This document shows, in pieces, positions 10,194 through 20,362 of a stretch of 64,000 nucleotides of DNA. Both the position numbers and the translations under genes were made by a program. How positions within the stretch are numbered: position 1 is the first letter of the stretch; each line of letters starts with the position of its first letter. The notes beneath the pieces were generated by a model that was given only the letters and a program-made list of their open reading frames with translations, did not search any database and was not told the DNA's origin. Source of the DNA: Adiantum capillus-veneris (taxonomy: Eukaryota; Streptophyta; Polypodiopsida; Polypodiales; Pteridaceae); contig CM043969.1 in assembly GCA_014529385.2 (NCBI GenBank), positions 19,806,946 through 19,870,945 on the forward strand, in the 5' to 3' direction.

Positions 10194-11178
10194 GTGGATC
10201 CAGAACGAGAGAAAGTGATACCGGTCCAGGTGATAACAAGAGCACAGGCTCAGAAGGTGGTAGAAGAAAAGAGTGAGGAGTCTCCGAGAGAGGAAACACC
10301 TAGCGAAGGTTCGAAAAATCGAAGAAACACGTGGAAGGCTAGGAAGATTAGGATGAAGGCTAGGAGAGAACGTGAACAGAAATCCTTAGCCGAGGAACTT
10401 GAGCAAACGAAAGAGAAGCTCAAGAAATAGGAAGCGGATAGGACACCAAGCGTGGAAGAAATTCTTCCTACCCCAGCAGAACCAGTGGTGGTAGAGGAGC
10501 CAAAAAGCGCAAGCACGGGAGGATCTATTCTTGTAGAAAAGGTACACGAACAAATGGATGCCCTCCTACAGGCTTATGAAGCTAGGCTCAAGAAAGATCA
10601 AACACAGGCACAGAGATGGATGACACATCCTTACGCAGAATTGGAAAAGCAAAGGCTGGAAATTTGTCAAAAGATGGTAGAGACAGCCCAAGCCCTGCTA
10701 GAACCTTTAGTTGTACCCCGAGAAGAGAGGTAGTCATCCCATCACCACCAATACCAGAAGAGGTAAGACCAGAAGAGCTAGGGAAGAAGAGAGAAAAGAA
10801 TCGGAGAAACCTAGGCATGAGAATAAAGAAACCAAAACAAGAGAAGAGCCAGAGGATCTTAGGATAGTTCCTAACACCACCGACGAATCATTCAGGAATT
10901 TTCCTCCATACAAACCCATAGTGGAAGATCAATGGCCAGAGGAGTTATGGAGAGCATTTAGAGACACCAAGGACGGTAGCGACACATTACCTTCTGCTCC
11001 CATAGAGGAATTCAAGGCAAGGTCACAAATAAACCTAGAAATGCAATCATGTTACGGAGATAGAGGTTCGCAGATATCCATAGAGAGTCGACCACATTCG
11101 TTGGGGCTTTACCATCCTACATGGGTGAGTATGAGGTCAGTTCCGAGGTCAAGGTCGTTCCCTCTCATAGGAATCTAG
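10194..11178 (+). pseudogene. Charged Lys/Glu/Arg-rich segment between gag and protease
   Basis: Overlapping open stretches at 10194-10430, 10452-10733 and 10711-11178 encode highly charged, probably helical sequence such as EELEQTKEKLKK, with no recognisable catalytic motif. They sit between the zinc knuckles and the protease and probably were one spacer before frameshifts broke it. Confidence 0.45.
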
Positions 11179-11232
11179 CGCCAAAATCATCGATTCAAAG
11201 GGGCTAGTGGATATCCTATCAACATCAGTGAC

Positions 11233-11862
11233 TTGCACCATCACATTGGCAGAATTATTGAAAATCCGACCAAGGATGTGGTCAAACGTAGGAGAATGCT
11301 TAGAAAAGTTCGGAGTGACGGATCAAACGCAAAGATCAGAGAAGGAATCCAGGAGATTGAGAAGCCATACGCAAACACGGAGCTGGTACCTTTGAACAAG
11401 GTGGGCGATTATTGCGAAGGCGAAGAAGGAAACACCACGCTTCCGGTAGAATGCGAAGTTGTAACGACAATGGCGATCCTAGACAGCGGAGCGGGAGTTG
11501 CCATAGCCACCAAGGAAGTGTGGAAGAAGTGGGGAAAACCTGCACTAAGGGCGACGAGGATGAAGCTGCAACTTGCAGACGGATACGTAGAAAGGCCCTT
11601 AGGACTTCTAGAAAAAGTGGTAGTTTCGTGGTGCGGGATCGAATACGAGCATACTTTTGCAATTGTGGATTTCGGCAAGAAAAATAATTACGACATCATT
11701 CTAGGACGACCCTTCATGAGGCAATTGAAGATAGTCCAGGATTGGGGTTATAATTATCTTTACTTGCGCCACATGGAGACGACCACTAGAATTAACTTGA
11801 AAGACCACAGCTATAGAGACGTAACGAGAACGCCAGTGGAGGATTTTGATTGGCTACCGTAG
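11233..11862 (+). pseudogene. Gypsy aspartic protease domain
   Basis: A 209-residue open frame with the retropepsin active-site motif MAILDSGAGVAIATKEVWKK (about residues 78-97), a flap-like LQLADGYVERPLG and the second strand IILGRPFMRQLKIVQDWG. Such proteases cleave the Gag-Pol polyprotein as homodimers. The 70-residue start is basic and unassigned. Catalytic Asp and Gly are present, so this domain is among the better preserved parts. It overlaps the next frame by 13 bases. Confidence 0.85.
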
Positions 11863-12890
11863 CAAGATCGGAAATTCCCGCCTGGCTAGGAACACCAAAG
11901 GAGTTGTGGATGTGTGGAGCTTCGCAATGCGGATGCCTAAAACGAGAGGATTGTATCTTGGAGAGGGCTATCGAAGATAAAGATTATATCCCAGACCCTT
12001 TCCCCAAAGATGCGTTGGAACCTCTAGAATGGGAGCAGATTTTAGCCACTTTGGATGTGTGTGCCATCGAGGCCAAGCCAACGACAAAATTTTGTGACGA
12101 GAAAGGCTTCGATTTGGTACCATACTATATGGTAAATGTGTGGTATTGGATTCGAGGAACCACTCCGAAAATTGGCCTTGAAGGAAACACAAACGAGAAC
12201 GAGGGAGAGAAGGAGGTAGAGGATGAATTCTACAACTCCTTAGAGCACCTAGACCCAAAAGAAGAGGCAGACGACGAGTGCTCAGAAGGCCCTAGTGACG
12301 AAGAAGAAACGGTAGCGGATGTCAGGTTTTACGACTTTCCAAATCAAAAACCTTGACGCCAACGTCACTATAAAAGCAAAAGACAGCCAACCAGCCAAGA
12401 CCAAACCCATGCCTAAAATTCAGGGCAAGACACAGTTCTTATTGTTGGTCAACACAACGGATTGTTCCAAGGACAAAATAATGAGTAGATTCCTAGGCTA
12501 CAAGGACGCACCAACGCGAGAAACCGCCAGGAAACAACGGGAAAAGCAAAAGAAGCAAGTAGGTCAGAGAATGGGAGCAGGAAATCCAACCAGCCAGAGG
12601 TGATTAGAGTAGGAGACCCCCATGGACCAAGGTTGAGAGGAGAAACAAGTACAGAGAGCTTAAGAAAACCTTGAGTGAAGTATGGACAACGGAAATGGAG
12701 AGTGATGAGGACGAGAAGGATAACATTAGTGTACCTTCGCACTTCAAAAAGTACACCATACAGGATAGGAAGCTCGTAGTAGCACAACCCATGAGAGAAA
12801 GGACACAAGTGAAGTCTTACGACGGGCCGGAGGACGCCAAGAAGATAGACCTAGCAGAGCCAGGAGAGGATCCTAAGCGGTCTACATAGC
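11850..12890 (+). pseudogene. Protease-RT spacer, acidic then Lys-rich
   Basis: The frame 11850-12356 encodes a 168-residue segment with W/C-rich sequence (LWMCGASQCGCLKRE) and a D/E-rich tail. Frames 12319-12603 and 12671-12889 continue with K/Q-rich sequence and VPSHFKKYTIQDRK. An imperfect 38-base repeat (AGCCAGGAGAGGATCCTAAG...) is duplicated at 12859-12940. No family is recognised. It is probably a Pol spacer ahead of RT. Confidence 0.4.
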
Positions 12891-12939
12891 CACAGACCTA
12901 AGCCAGGAGAGGATCCTAAGCAGTCTACATAGCCACAGA

Positions 12940-13900
12940 CCTAAGCCCTAAGGAAGAAGAACTTCTTCAGTCTTCTCAAAGAATATAAGGATGTCTTCGC
13001 GTGTTCATACCAAGACCTCAAGGGAGTAGACCCTAGTGTCTGCCAACATACAATCCCCTTGAAGCCAGACACAAAGCCAAGCAGACAACGTCCTTATACG
13101 TATAACGATACGTTTGCCAAAGCATCAAGGAAGAGATAGATAGACTTAAAGAAGCTGAGTTTATCTACGAGATAGAGCATACTGACTGGGTGTCACCTAT
13201 CGTGATCGTGCCCAAAAGAATGGTAAATTGCAAGTATGCGTCAATCTAAAAAGGTAAATGCAACTATGATAAGAGATAACTATCCCTTACCAATCACGGA
13301 ACATCTCTTAGAAAGATTAGCAGGCAAAACAGGCTTATTCCTTTCTGGATGAGTTCTCAGGCTACTATCAACTTGCAATCGCACAAGAAGATCAGCACAA
13401 GATGGCATTTGCCACAGAGTTTGGGCATATACGCTTTCAGAGTAATGTTGTTTGGCCTTACAAATGCCCCCGCAACATTCCAAAGGCTTATGGCCCACGC
13501 GTTCAAGGAATATCTACGCATATTCTTAGAGATCTATATGGATGACCTTTGTGTATATTCTCTTTTGAGAACGGAGCACATAGAACATCTAGAAAGGTTT
13601 TCGAGAAGTGCAGGACTTACAGGATCTTCCTAAACCGGAGAGAAATGTGTTTTCATGGTTAGACAAGGTAGAATCCTAGGGCACATAGTATCGAAAAAAT
13701 GGCATATCGACTGATCTCGACAAGATCAAGGTCATTATTGAGGTACCAAGGCAAGAAACATGAAGGAGGTTCAGTCCTTTATGGGACACTGTGGATATTA
13801 CGGAGGTTCATCTACTTATACGCAATTATTGCACAGCTCTTTATAGGTTGATCGTAGTATTCGTATGGACCGACGAATGTGAAACATCCTTCGCGAAACT
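12940..13900 (+). pseudogene. Gypsy reverse transcriptase, frameshifted
   Basis: Pieces in several frames follow the RT order: CQHTIPLKPDTKPSRQRPY and EIDRLKEAEFIYEIEHTDWV (fingers), MIRDNYPLPITEHLLERLAG, FGLTNAPATFQRLMAHAFKE and the catalytic YMDD box at 13535-13546, then LGHIVSKN and VQSFMGHCGYY. At least four frameshifts and several stops are needed to join them, so no enzyme can be made. Confidence 0.85.
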
Positions 13901-13919
13901 CAAATAAGCAATGATCTCA

Positions 13920-14290
13920 GCAACGGTTTTAAAAGCACCAGATTGGAACAAAATTTCCATGTTCAGATAGATACTTCGGCATATGCCATTGGGTGTGTTT
14001 TGGCAAACCTGGTGAAGAAACAATGGATTTTCCAATCTACTATGCAAGCCGGCAGTTGAATTGTGCCGAGAAAAACTACACCACCACGGAGAGAGAGGGA
14101 TTAGGCATGGTATATGCAGTGAAGAAATTCAGGCATTATCTTTTGGCCAACAAGTTTGTGTTCTTCACGGACCATCAAGCCCTTCTCTACCTAGTAAAAA
14201 GCCATGCAGTACGGGACACATAGTAAGATGGTTTATAGTACTGCTAGAATTTGACTTCACAGTCATGGTAAAGAAATGAAAAACCCATCT
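13920..14290 (+). pseudogene. Gypsy RNase H
   Basis: The frame 13993-14223 carries IYYASRQLNCAEKNYTTTER and FRHYLLANKFVFFTDHQALL, the conserved middle and end of the gypsy RNase H domain. The first catalytic Asp region (VQIDTSAYAIGCVLA-like, about 13964-14003) is in another frame. The domain degrades the RNA strand during reverse transcription. A stop follows at 14221. Confidence 0.8.
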
Positions 14291-14423
14291 ACGGGCCGAC
14301 CATCTTTCTAGGATAACCAACGGAGAAGCACCAATAGGGGTTGATGACGACATGCCTGACACATATCTTTTCAACATTGAAATGATCCTAAATGGTCACA
14401 AACGATCGTAACTCTTTTGAGTT

Positions 14424-15960
14424 ATGGAGGTATCTTTGATAGAACAAACCTCGTCTACAAGCAACAGAATATTGAACAAGCAAGAATTTCCAATCATTGC
14501 CAGACGCATGTATCAATATGGTTCAGATAAGATCCTACACTTGTGTATAAGTCCTGAGGAGTATGACATTACCTTCAAGAGGCCCATGAGCAGGATTCGG
14601 ATTTCATTGCTCAAAAGAAAAGACCTACCAACGGCTGCAAAGACTTGGAGTGTATTGGCTTGCATGCGCAGTGAAGTGCACGAATACGTTAGCAAGTGCG
14701 CAATTGTCAAGCCAAACCGCCAGTAGAACACGCCACATTATTCCAAGTAAACTTAGCTCCCCAATGGAGCCAATACATGGTGGATTACCTCACCACACGT
14801 ACACTACCAGAGAATATTTCCAAGGCTAGACAAAGATCTATAGAGCTAGAGGCCAGAGACTATGCTTTGATTAAAGGACAGCTCTATAAGCGAGGAAAAC
14901 ATGACCAACTCAGGTTGTGTGCGACGAAAAACGAATATTTTCAATTCTAGAGCAAGCACACGGAGGTGTATCAGGAGGCCATTTTTCGGGCGACAAGACG
15001 GCTAAAATTGTCTTAACCGCAGGAATCTGGTGGCCTACATTATACATGGACACTGAGCATTATGTTAAGCATTGCGATGACTACCAAAGGACCAAAGTAC
15101 CACTTAAAAGAGATGAGATGCCTTTACGGCCAATGATGGGTGCACGCGCTTTTGCCAAATGGGGAATTGATTTTGTTGGACCTATTGCACCCCGGCTTAT
15201 CGTACGCACGCCCAATATATCATTGTGGCCATGGATTATCTCACTAAATGGGTAGAAGCGAAGGCTACACAAAAAGCCGACGCTAGAACCACGGCACAAT
15301 TTCTTTATGAAAACGTCTTTGTTAGGTATGGCCTACCTATTGAAATCGTTAGTGACAGGGGAACGCACTTCATCAATGAGGTCATTGAATGTCTCCTAGG
15401 AGAATTCATGATCATTCATAGGAAATCAGCCCCTTATCACCCACAAGAAAACGGGCAGGCCGAGGCCACAAACAAAATGTTGTGCACGGTTCTCACCAAG
15501 ATTGTTGAGAAGTCAAGAACAGATTGGGAGCAAAAACTACATTCCGCAGTATGGGCATATAGAGTGGCTTACAAAACGTCACTAGGCATGACACCCTATA
15601 ACATGGACTTAATGCCATATTGCCCATAGAATTTTTAATCCCAGCCCTACGAGTAGCAAAAGACTTGAGTGGATAGGGCATGAGTTGTCTTCCAGAACAG
15701 ATGACTTAGAAAAGTTGGACGAGCTTCGCCTAAGGCGGGTAGCCTCCATTTATGCTAGCAAAAAGAGTCATAAGGAATTCTTTGACAAGCATGTGCGGTC
15801 TAAAGAGTTCAAAACAGGTGATTACGTGTTGGTTTACACCTTAAACAACACGCCAAGAAATTGAAAAAGCGAGGGATGGGACCCTTTGTGATTAGGCATC
15901 TATCACCAAGTGGCGCCGTCAAACTTGCAACATTAGGGGAGAGGAGATGCCTAATTGGAT
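14424..15960 (+). pseudogene. Gypsy integrase: H2C2 zinc region, DDE core, C-terminal part
   Basis: 14696-14950 gives the linker ELEARDYALIKGQLYKRG. 14917-15255 gives the zinc region (HGGVSGGH, then HYVKHCDDYQ, where the second Cys pair has decayed to C-D-D-Y) and FAKWGIDFVGPI. 15225-15629 gives the catalytic core with MDYLTKWVEAK (Asp 1 region), IVSDRGTHF (Asp 2) and NGQAEATNKML (Glu). Remnants of the C-terminal domain (FDKHVRSKEFKTGDYVLVY) continue to about 15960. Frame changes occur near 14950, 15240 and 15630. Confidence 0.85.
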
Positions 15961-15966
15961 TAGTGG

Positions 15967-16480
15967 TTGCAGGTTAAAGAAGTATCATATGCCACTAACC
16001 CAAGGTATGCTCCAGAAAATTACTACGAGAAAAGAAGGCCAAGGAGAAAGGCAGAGTGGTACAAGAAGCAAAAGATGAGGCACAGGAAAGAACTGCCAGA
16101 AGAAAGCTTCTACACCAACAACGGTTACCAGCAGGACTCGTACAGATCAACAGGTACAATCGAGGAACTGGATGAAGAAAGAGTGGATCTCGTGATCCAA
16201 GTACAGGTTGGGAACAATCAGGTCATCACAAGGGCACTAGTGGACTCAGGAGCTCAAGGAAACCTAATTTCCAGAGCTTGTACAAACAATTGGCCCACAC
16301 CAACCTTCAAAAGACCAACCAGCAAATCAAGGGTTACACAGGGCACATGACACAAGCATCGGCTATGCCTTGTTAATTTAATAGCGGAACAGGTCTACCC
16401 TCACAAATTTTACGTGGTCAAAAGATACGGACACCACATATCCCATGTTGTAGGACAGATGGCAAAGGACATACAACGCA
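15967..16480 (+). pseudogene. Second aspartic-protease-like segment downstream of integrase
   Basis: A 127-residue frame begins with basic R/K/Y-rich sequence and then QVQVGNNQVITRALVDSGAQ followed by GNLISRA, a clear retropepsin active-site strand (D-S-G-A) with the usual preceding beta strand. After a frame change the similarity seems to continue (KTNQQIKGYTGHMTQASA). A gypsy element normally has one protease upstream of RT, so this is an extra domain or the start of another truncated element. Confidence 0.6.
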
Positions 16481-16488
16481 CAGATTGA

Positions 16489-17100
16489 TTGCTTCAAAAC
16501 GCAGTTCACATTCAAGACCAAGACATCAAGCAGACGATCGAGTTCGCCAATCAACACGAAATGCCACAAGCACCAAAGAGCAAGCAACATGGACAAAGGA
16601 AAACAGCCTCTGCAAACCACACCAAAACAGTACCCACGCCTACCATAAAAGAAACAACCATGGCGCAGAGTTCCAATTATAACCAAAGCACAAGAAAAGT
16701 GTGGCTCCCTACAAGCAACTTACCAACGGAAAAATCTGGCTACCAAGCAGAAGCAAACTACCTGAAACAGGGTAATTCAACCAAAATACCCTCGATCACT
16801 AAAAAGAAAAACAACACAACATCCACAAGGACATACCAAGCCACAACAGCAAAAATGGGTCCCCAAGGAAATCTATACATCCAACAAGGCTACAGGTACA
16901 TTTGGATCCCAAAACGGCAGCAAAACAAGACATCACGGCCTTGTAGCTCGGTACCTATCAATGGAAGTATCCAAACCACAAGAAAGGCCCACCCCGGCCA
17001 AGGACATCTGGATACCAAAGAAGTTGGCACGAGACTTACACCAACACGGATACGTTTGAATTCAAAAACCAAAGAAACGCCAACTTCGCCACAAAAATAA
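16489..17100 (+). pseudogene. Thr/Gln/Lys-rich region with W-x-P repeats
   Basis: A 203-residue open frame of low complexity. Across the frames the motif KVWLPT / QKWVPK / YIWIPK / DIWIPKK / QVWAPQ recurs about every 20-60 residues. No known domain. It follows the second protease-like segment on the same strand and may be a degenerate gag- or env-position reading frame. Confidence 0.35.
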
Positions 17101-17453
17101 CGCCACCACCTCCAACAACACACAAGTTTGGGCGCCCCAAGCCAAGAATCACGCCATCAGTGCCGAAGACACATACTTTCTACTACCAATCACGGAAAAG
17201 GCGACGGCTGCAGTTGAAATTACATGGTCCGCGGTCGTTTAATCTACCGTCGCGACGACTTGAAAGCAACAAACCTCGCCAGCAAATGCCGTAAGCATAT
17301 AAGCTTGCGCCCCCATCTTGCACAGCATAATTTTTCCCATGCATATTCCGCACAAGCATGATAGGGCCCCATCGCAAGGCTTTGCATTAAGGACGTGTTT
17401 AAACACCATGCACTGCACCATCAACTTCCAGTCGTCCGGGAGGACTCAGACTA

Positions 17454-17470
17454 GGAAGGGAGGAGGCATT
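17454..17470 (+). other. Possible polypurine tract of the gypsy element
   Basis: AGGAAGGGAGGAGG followed by CATTGAGGGATTAC resembles a polypurine tract just upstream of a 3' LTR. No matching 5' LTR survives in the window, so the LTR boundary cannot be confirmed. Confidence 0.3.
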
Positions 17471-17479
17471 GAGGGATTA

Positions 17480-19585
17480 CTTATGACGGGCATCGGCTTC
17501 ACATGGTTTGACAACTTGATTTTCATTTTATTGCGATTTTCTTATGATTAATGCTAAGAGAGAGATGCCCGACTAAGCTTCAAGAAGGGATTCAGGTCAC
17601 AACAGGACCATATACCCTATCATTATGTAAAATATCATCAATACTTATGTTTTCTTGTATAAAGTGACGAAAAATGCTAAAACCAGGCAGAGTAGTGACC
17701 CTAAAATGGCTGTACATAGCCGCAAACGTGATCTTCTAGAGATAAAGCACCTTCCCTAATTTTTGGTTATTTTTTTGTCTAATTTCCTAATTTTAAAGAC
17801 CAATTTGGATTTTTTAAGTACCTTTTGTATTTTCTTTGAAATTCGCCAAAAAAATCAAAAATAGCAACAAAGATTCTGGAAGCAAACGCCGAAATGCCAA
17901 AGGTGGATCTACTCCAGAAAAAATTTTGGAAGCATTCAGAGAACGTCAATTCTTGGCCTTAAAGAAAACGGGCAGCAGTTTCGACCATTTTGCCATATCT
18001 TGGGCCTCGGATGTCCAAACGAAGAAATTTACGACCCGTAGGGAGTGTGTAAGATGTGTTTTGGGAGCAATGGTAACAAAAAATGTATATGGGTTTCGGA
18101 AGCACTAGGCACATATACTAACTTAGGGGGAATTTTCTAGTCATTTTACTTGGACGAGTTTTGAGAGAGAGCTAGAGCCCCGAGTTGACGAGTCTTCTGG
18201 CTTCCATACACCTGCACAGCAATCCCCACTAAAAGACATGAGCGGTGAGTTCAGCATGTGTTAATGATCAATTGGAAATGAACTAACCACTAATACGTTC
18301 ACAGAAACAGAGACGAGACGTAGGCACCACACATAGAAACTCACCATAAAACACAGTAGGAATGACCAATGTAGTATAGATATGCTCAAAAGGACCCCAG
18401 CAGGACAGGGACAAGGCGATGTGGCAAGTCAAAAACCACCCTGTGGCAGCAACCGCGGTTGCTGCCACTTGCCTCAGAATTGCACCAAAAGCATGCACAG
18501 GGTCCCCTACAGGTAACAGGAACACAGGCAATCACCAAAGCAAATTTGGACTCCAAAATCTTCTCCAAAGCAAAGATTTTGTGAAGTGGCTATGAAATTG
18601 CAAAAAATGGTCTTAAGGTGGACAAGATGTCAATTGATGCATGCATAGGCCAACAGTGCCCAAGACATGGAGAACCCACAGATTGCTCAAATGTCAAAAA
18701 GCCTCAGGTGGCAGCAACGCGGTTGCTACAATATGCTCAATTGACCAAAACAGGATACCCACACCTAGGCCTGGCAAATGAAGTCCAAGGGTGCCTTCTA
18801 GCAGAAAAAAGGATTTTTCTAAGTCTCCTAACACAGGTTTGCAGGTACAGGTTTTGAAATAGAAAATTGGTATCAGAAGGGTCAAAATTGCGCGAAAGCC
18901 GGAATTTGGGACAATAGCTCAACAAAACCATTTAGAACCCAAAAATCAATCACATAAGGCAAAAATATCCAGAACTTCAAATGGCCATAGGATTAGCGTT
19001 TTCAGAGCGTTTTTTCCTGAAAACAAGCTAACGGCAAGGTATAGTGCAAAATCAAGGATGAGCACTCCCTTAGCTCAAGAATGTTGCTAGGAGGCCACAG
19101 GGAAGATTCACGTCAATGCCAAAACCATAACTAGGACTTCCTTCAGAAACCCACTCCGGCATCAGTAAAATTGAGTATAGGGTAAGATATGAAGTCAAAG
19201 GATGCATGCATAGCATGGCTAGACTCTAAAGGTGAGGGAAACAGACAAGACCAAGTTTGGCCAAAACTAACAGTCGCGGTTGCTGCCACTTAACCCAAAT
19301 TGGGCCCCATTGCAAGTAGTACCTAAAGATATGGGTGTTGCCAGTCAGAGGTTCCATTTCAGATGAATACCCAAATGTGGAGTCCAAGTCACAAGTCAAA
19401 AGTCAAAATCCAAAGTTGACTGCATCATGCCAAGTCAGAGAAGGGTCCAGACACTTTTTGGGCCAAAACAGGACATTGGAGTGTCCAAATTGAGCATGCG
19501 GGGCATGGTTGGGACCACAAAGAGGGTATATACCACATGTAAGGTCAAAGTTGCCAGTTTGACCCATGTGGCAGCAACCGCAGTT
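17480..19585. other. Non-coding region with repeated palindromes, perhaps an LTR
   Basis: No recognisable protein domain. An open stretch at 17836-18108 (90 residues, K/S/R-rich) has no identifiable family. Variants of GGCAGCAACCGCGGTTGCTG recur at 18443-18468, 18708-18729, 19272-19290 and 19568-19590. Its position just after a possible polypurine tract would fit a long degenerate 3' LTR of the gypsy element, but there is no second copy to prove it. Confidence 0.4.
18443..18468. repeat. 26-bp perfect palindrome
   Basis: The arm GTGGCAGCAACCG is followed immediately by its exact reverse complement, with no loop. Imperfect relatives lie at 18708-18729 and 19568-19590, and the right arm alone at about 19273-19288. 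Confidence 0.95.
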
Positions 19586-19587
19586 GT

Positions 19588-20347
19588 TTAGTGTTTTCAA
19601 AACGTTTGTGACACTTGTGGAGAATCAGAGTGGCAAGAAGCTTAAATGCTTACGCACTGACAATGGTGGAGAAGTATGTTTCAAAGGCCTTTCAGACTTT
19701 TGTGAGTCAAAAGGTATAAAACGTGAACTTACTACTCCTTACAATCCTCCTCAAAATGGTGTTGTTGAGAGGATGAATAGGACCATACGAGAGAAGGTCA
19801 GAAGTATGTTGTCTATGCACATCTGCCAAATGGGTTTTGGGTTGAAGCTGTATCAACAGTTGTTCATCTTGTAAATAGATCTCCTAGCAAGGTTTTGCAG
19901 AAGGATTCAGTGCCAGAGATGGTATGGTCAGGCAAAATGCCCTCATACAAGCATCTCAGAGTCTTTGGCTGTGAGGCATATACTCACGTTCCAAAGGAAT
20001 TTAGGAACAAACTTGAGCCAAAGAGTAGAAAGTGCATCTTTATAGGCTATGGTAATTCTAGTGAGATGGGGTACAGACTTTGCGATCCCGAATCCAGAAA
20101 GGTTGTCCTTAGCAATGATGTTCACTTTAATGAATCCAAATATCATTCTAAACCAGAGAGGGTTGAGGAGAGTAGAAGAGTTGTCTTCCAAGAATATGGA
20201 CCTGCACGTGCAAGACAAAATGTCAGGGCTCAAGAGGAGCAAGGACAGGATAGAGTGGAACCAGAGGTTGTGGTGAGCCTGAGCCACCTATTGTGCGTAG
20301 ATCTAGACGTATCACGCGACCTCCTGATAGGTTTGTTCCATCTATGA
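19588..20347 (+). pseudogene. Copia integrase, C-terminal half, frameshifted
   Basis: LVENQSGKKLKCLRTDNGGE (second catalytic Asp), TTPYNPPQNGVVERMNRTIR (catalytic Glu) and, after a frame change near 19875-19895, LRVFGCEAYTHVPKEFRNKL and KCIFIGYG, the post-core domain of copia integrase. The first catalytic Asp lies beyond the truncation. Another frame change near 20270 precedes RRITRPPDRFVPS. A 34-base direct duplication (20341-20374 and 20375-20408) then brings in stops before RT. Confidence 0.85.
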
Positions 20348-20362
20348 ACTATGTCATGTTAA

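Larger units (their letters stand above)
7476..17100 (+). mobile_element. Decayed Ty3/gypsy element, 5' end lost
   Basis: Domain order on the plus strand is N-terminal unknown domains, gag, zinc knuckles, aspartic protease, RT, RNase H, integrase, then an extra protease-like segment. This order (RT before integrase) defines Ty3/gypsy. The integrase signature NGQAEATNK resembles plant Tat/Athila-type elements, though only one RNase H is visible. Stops and frameshifts occur in every domain. The left end abuts the copia array at 7476, and no 5' LTR or primer-binding site is present. Confidence 0.85.

Noticed and set aside
16489-17100. Envelope-like gene of an errantivirus
   Set aside because: No signal peptide, membrane segment or Cys pattern is visible; only low-complexity Q/T/K sequence.
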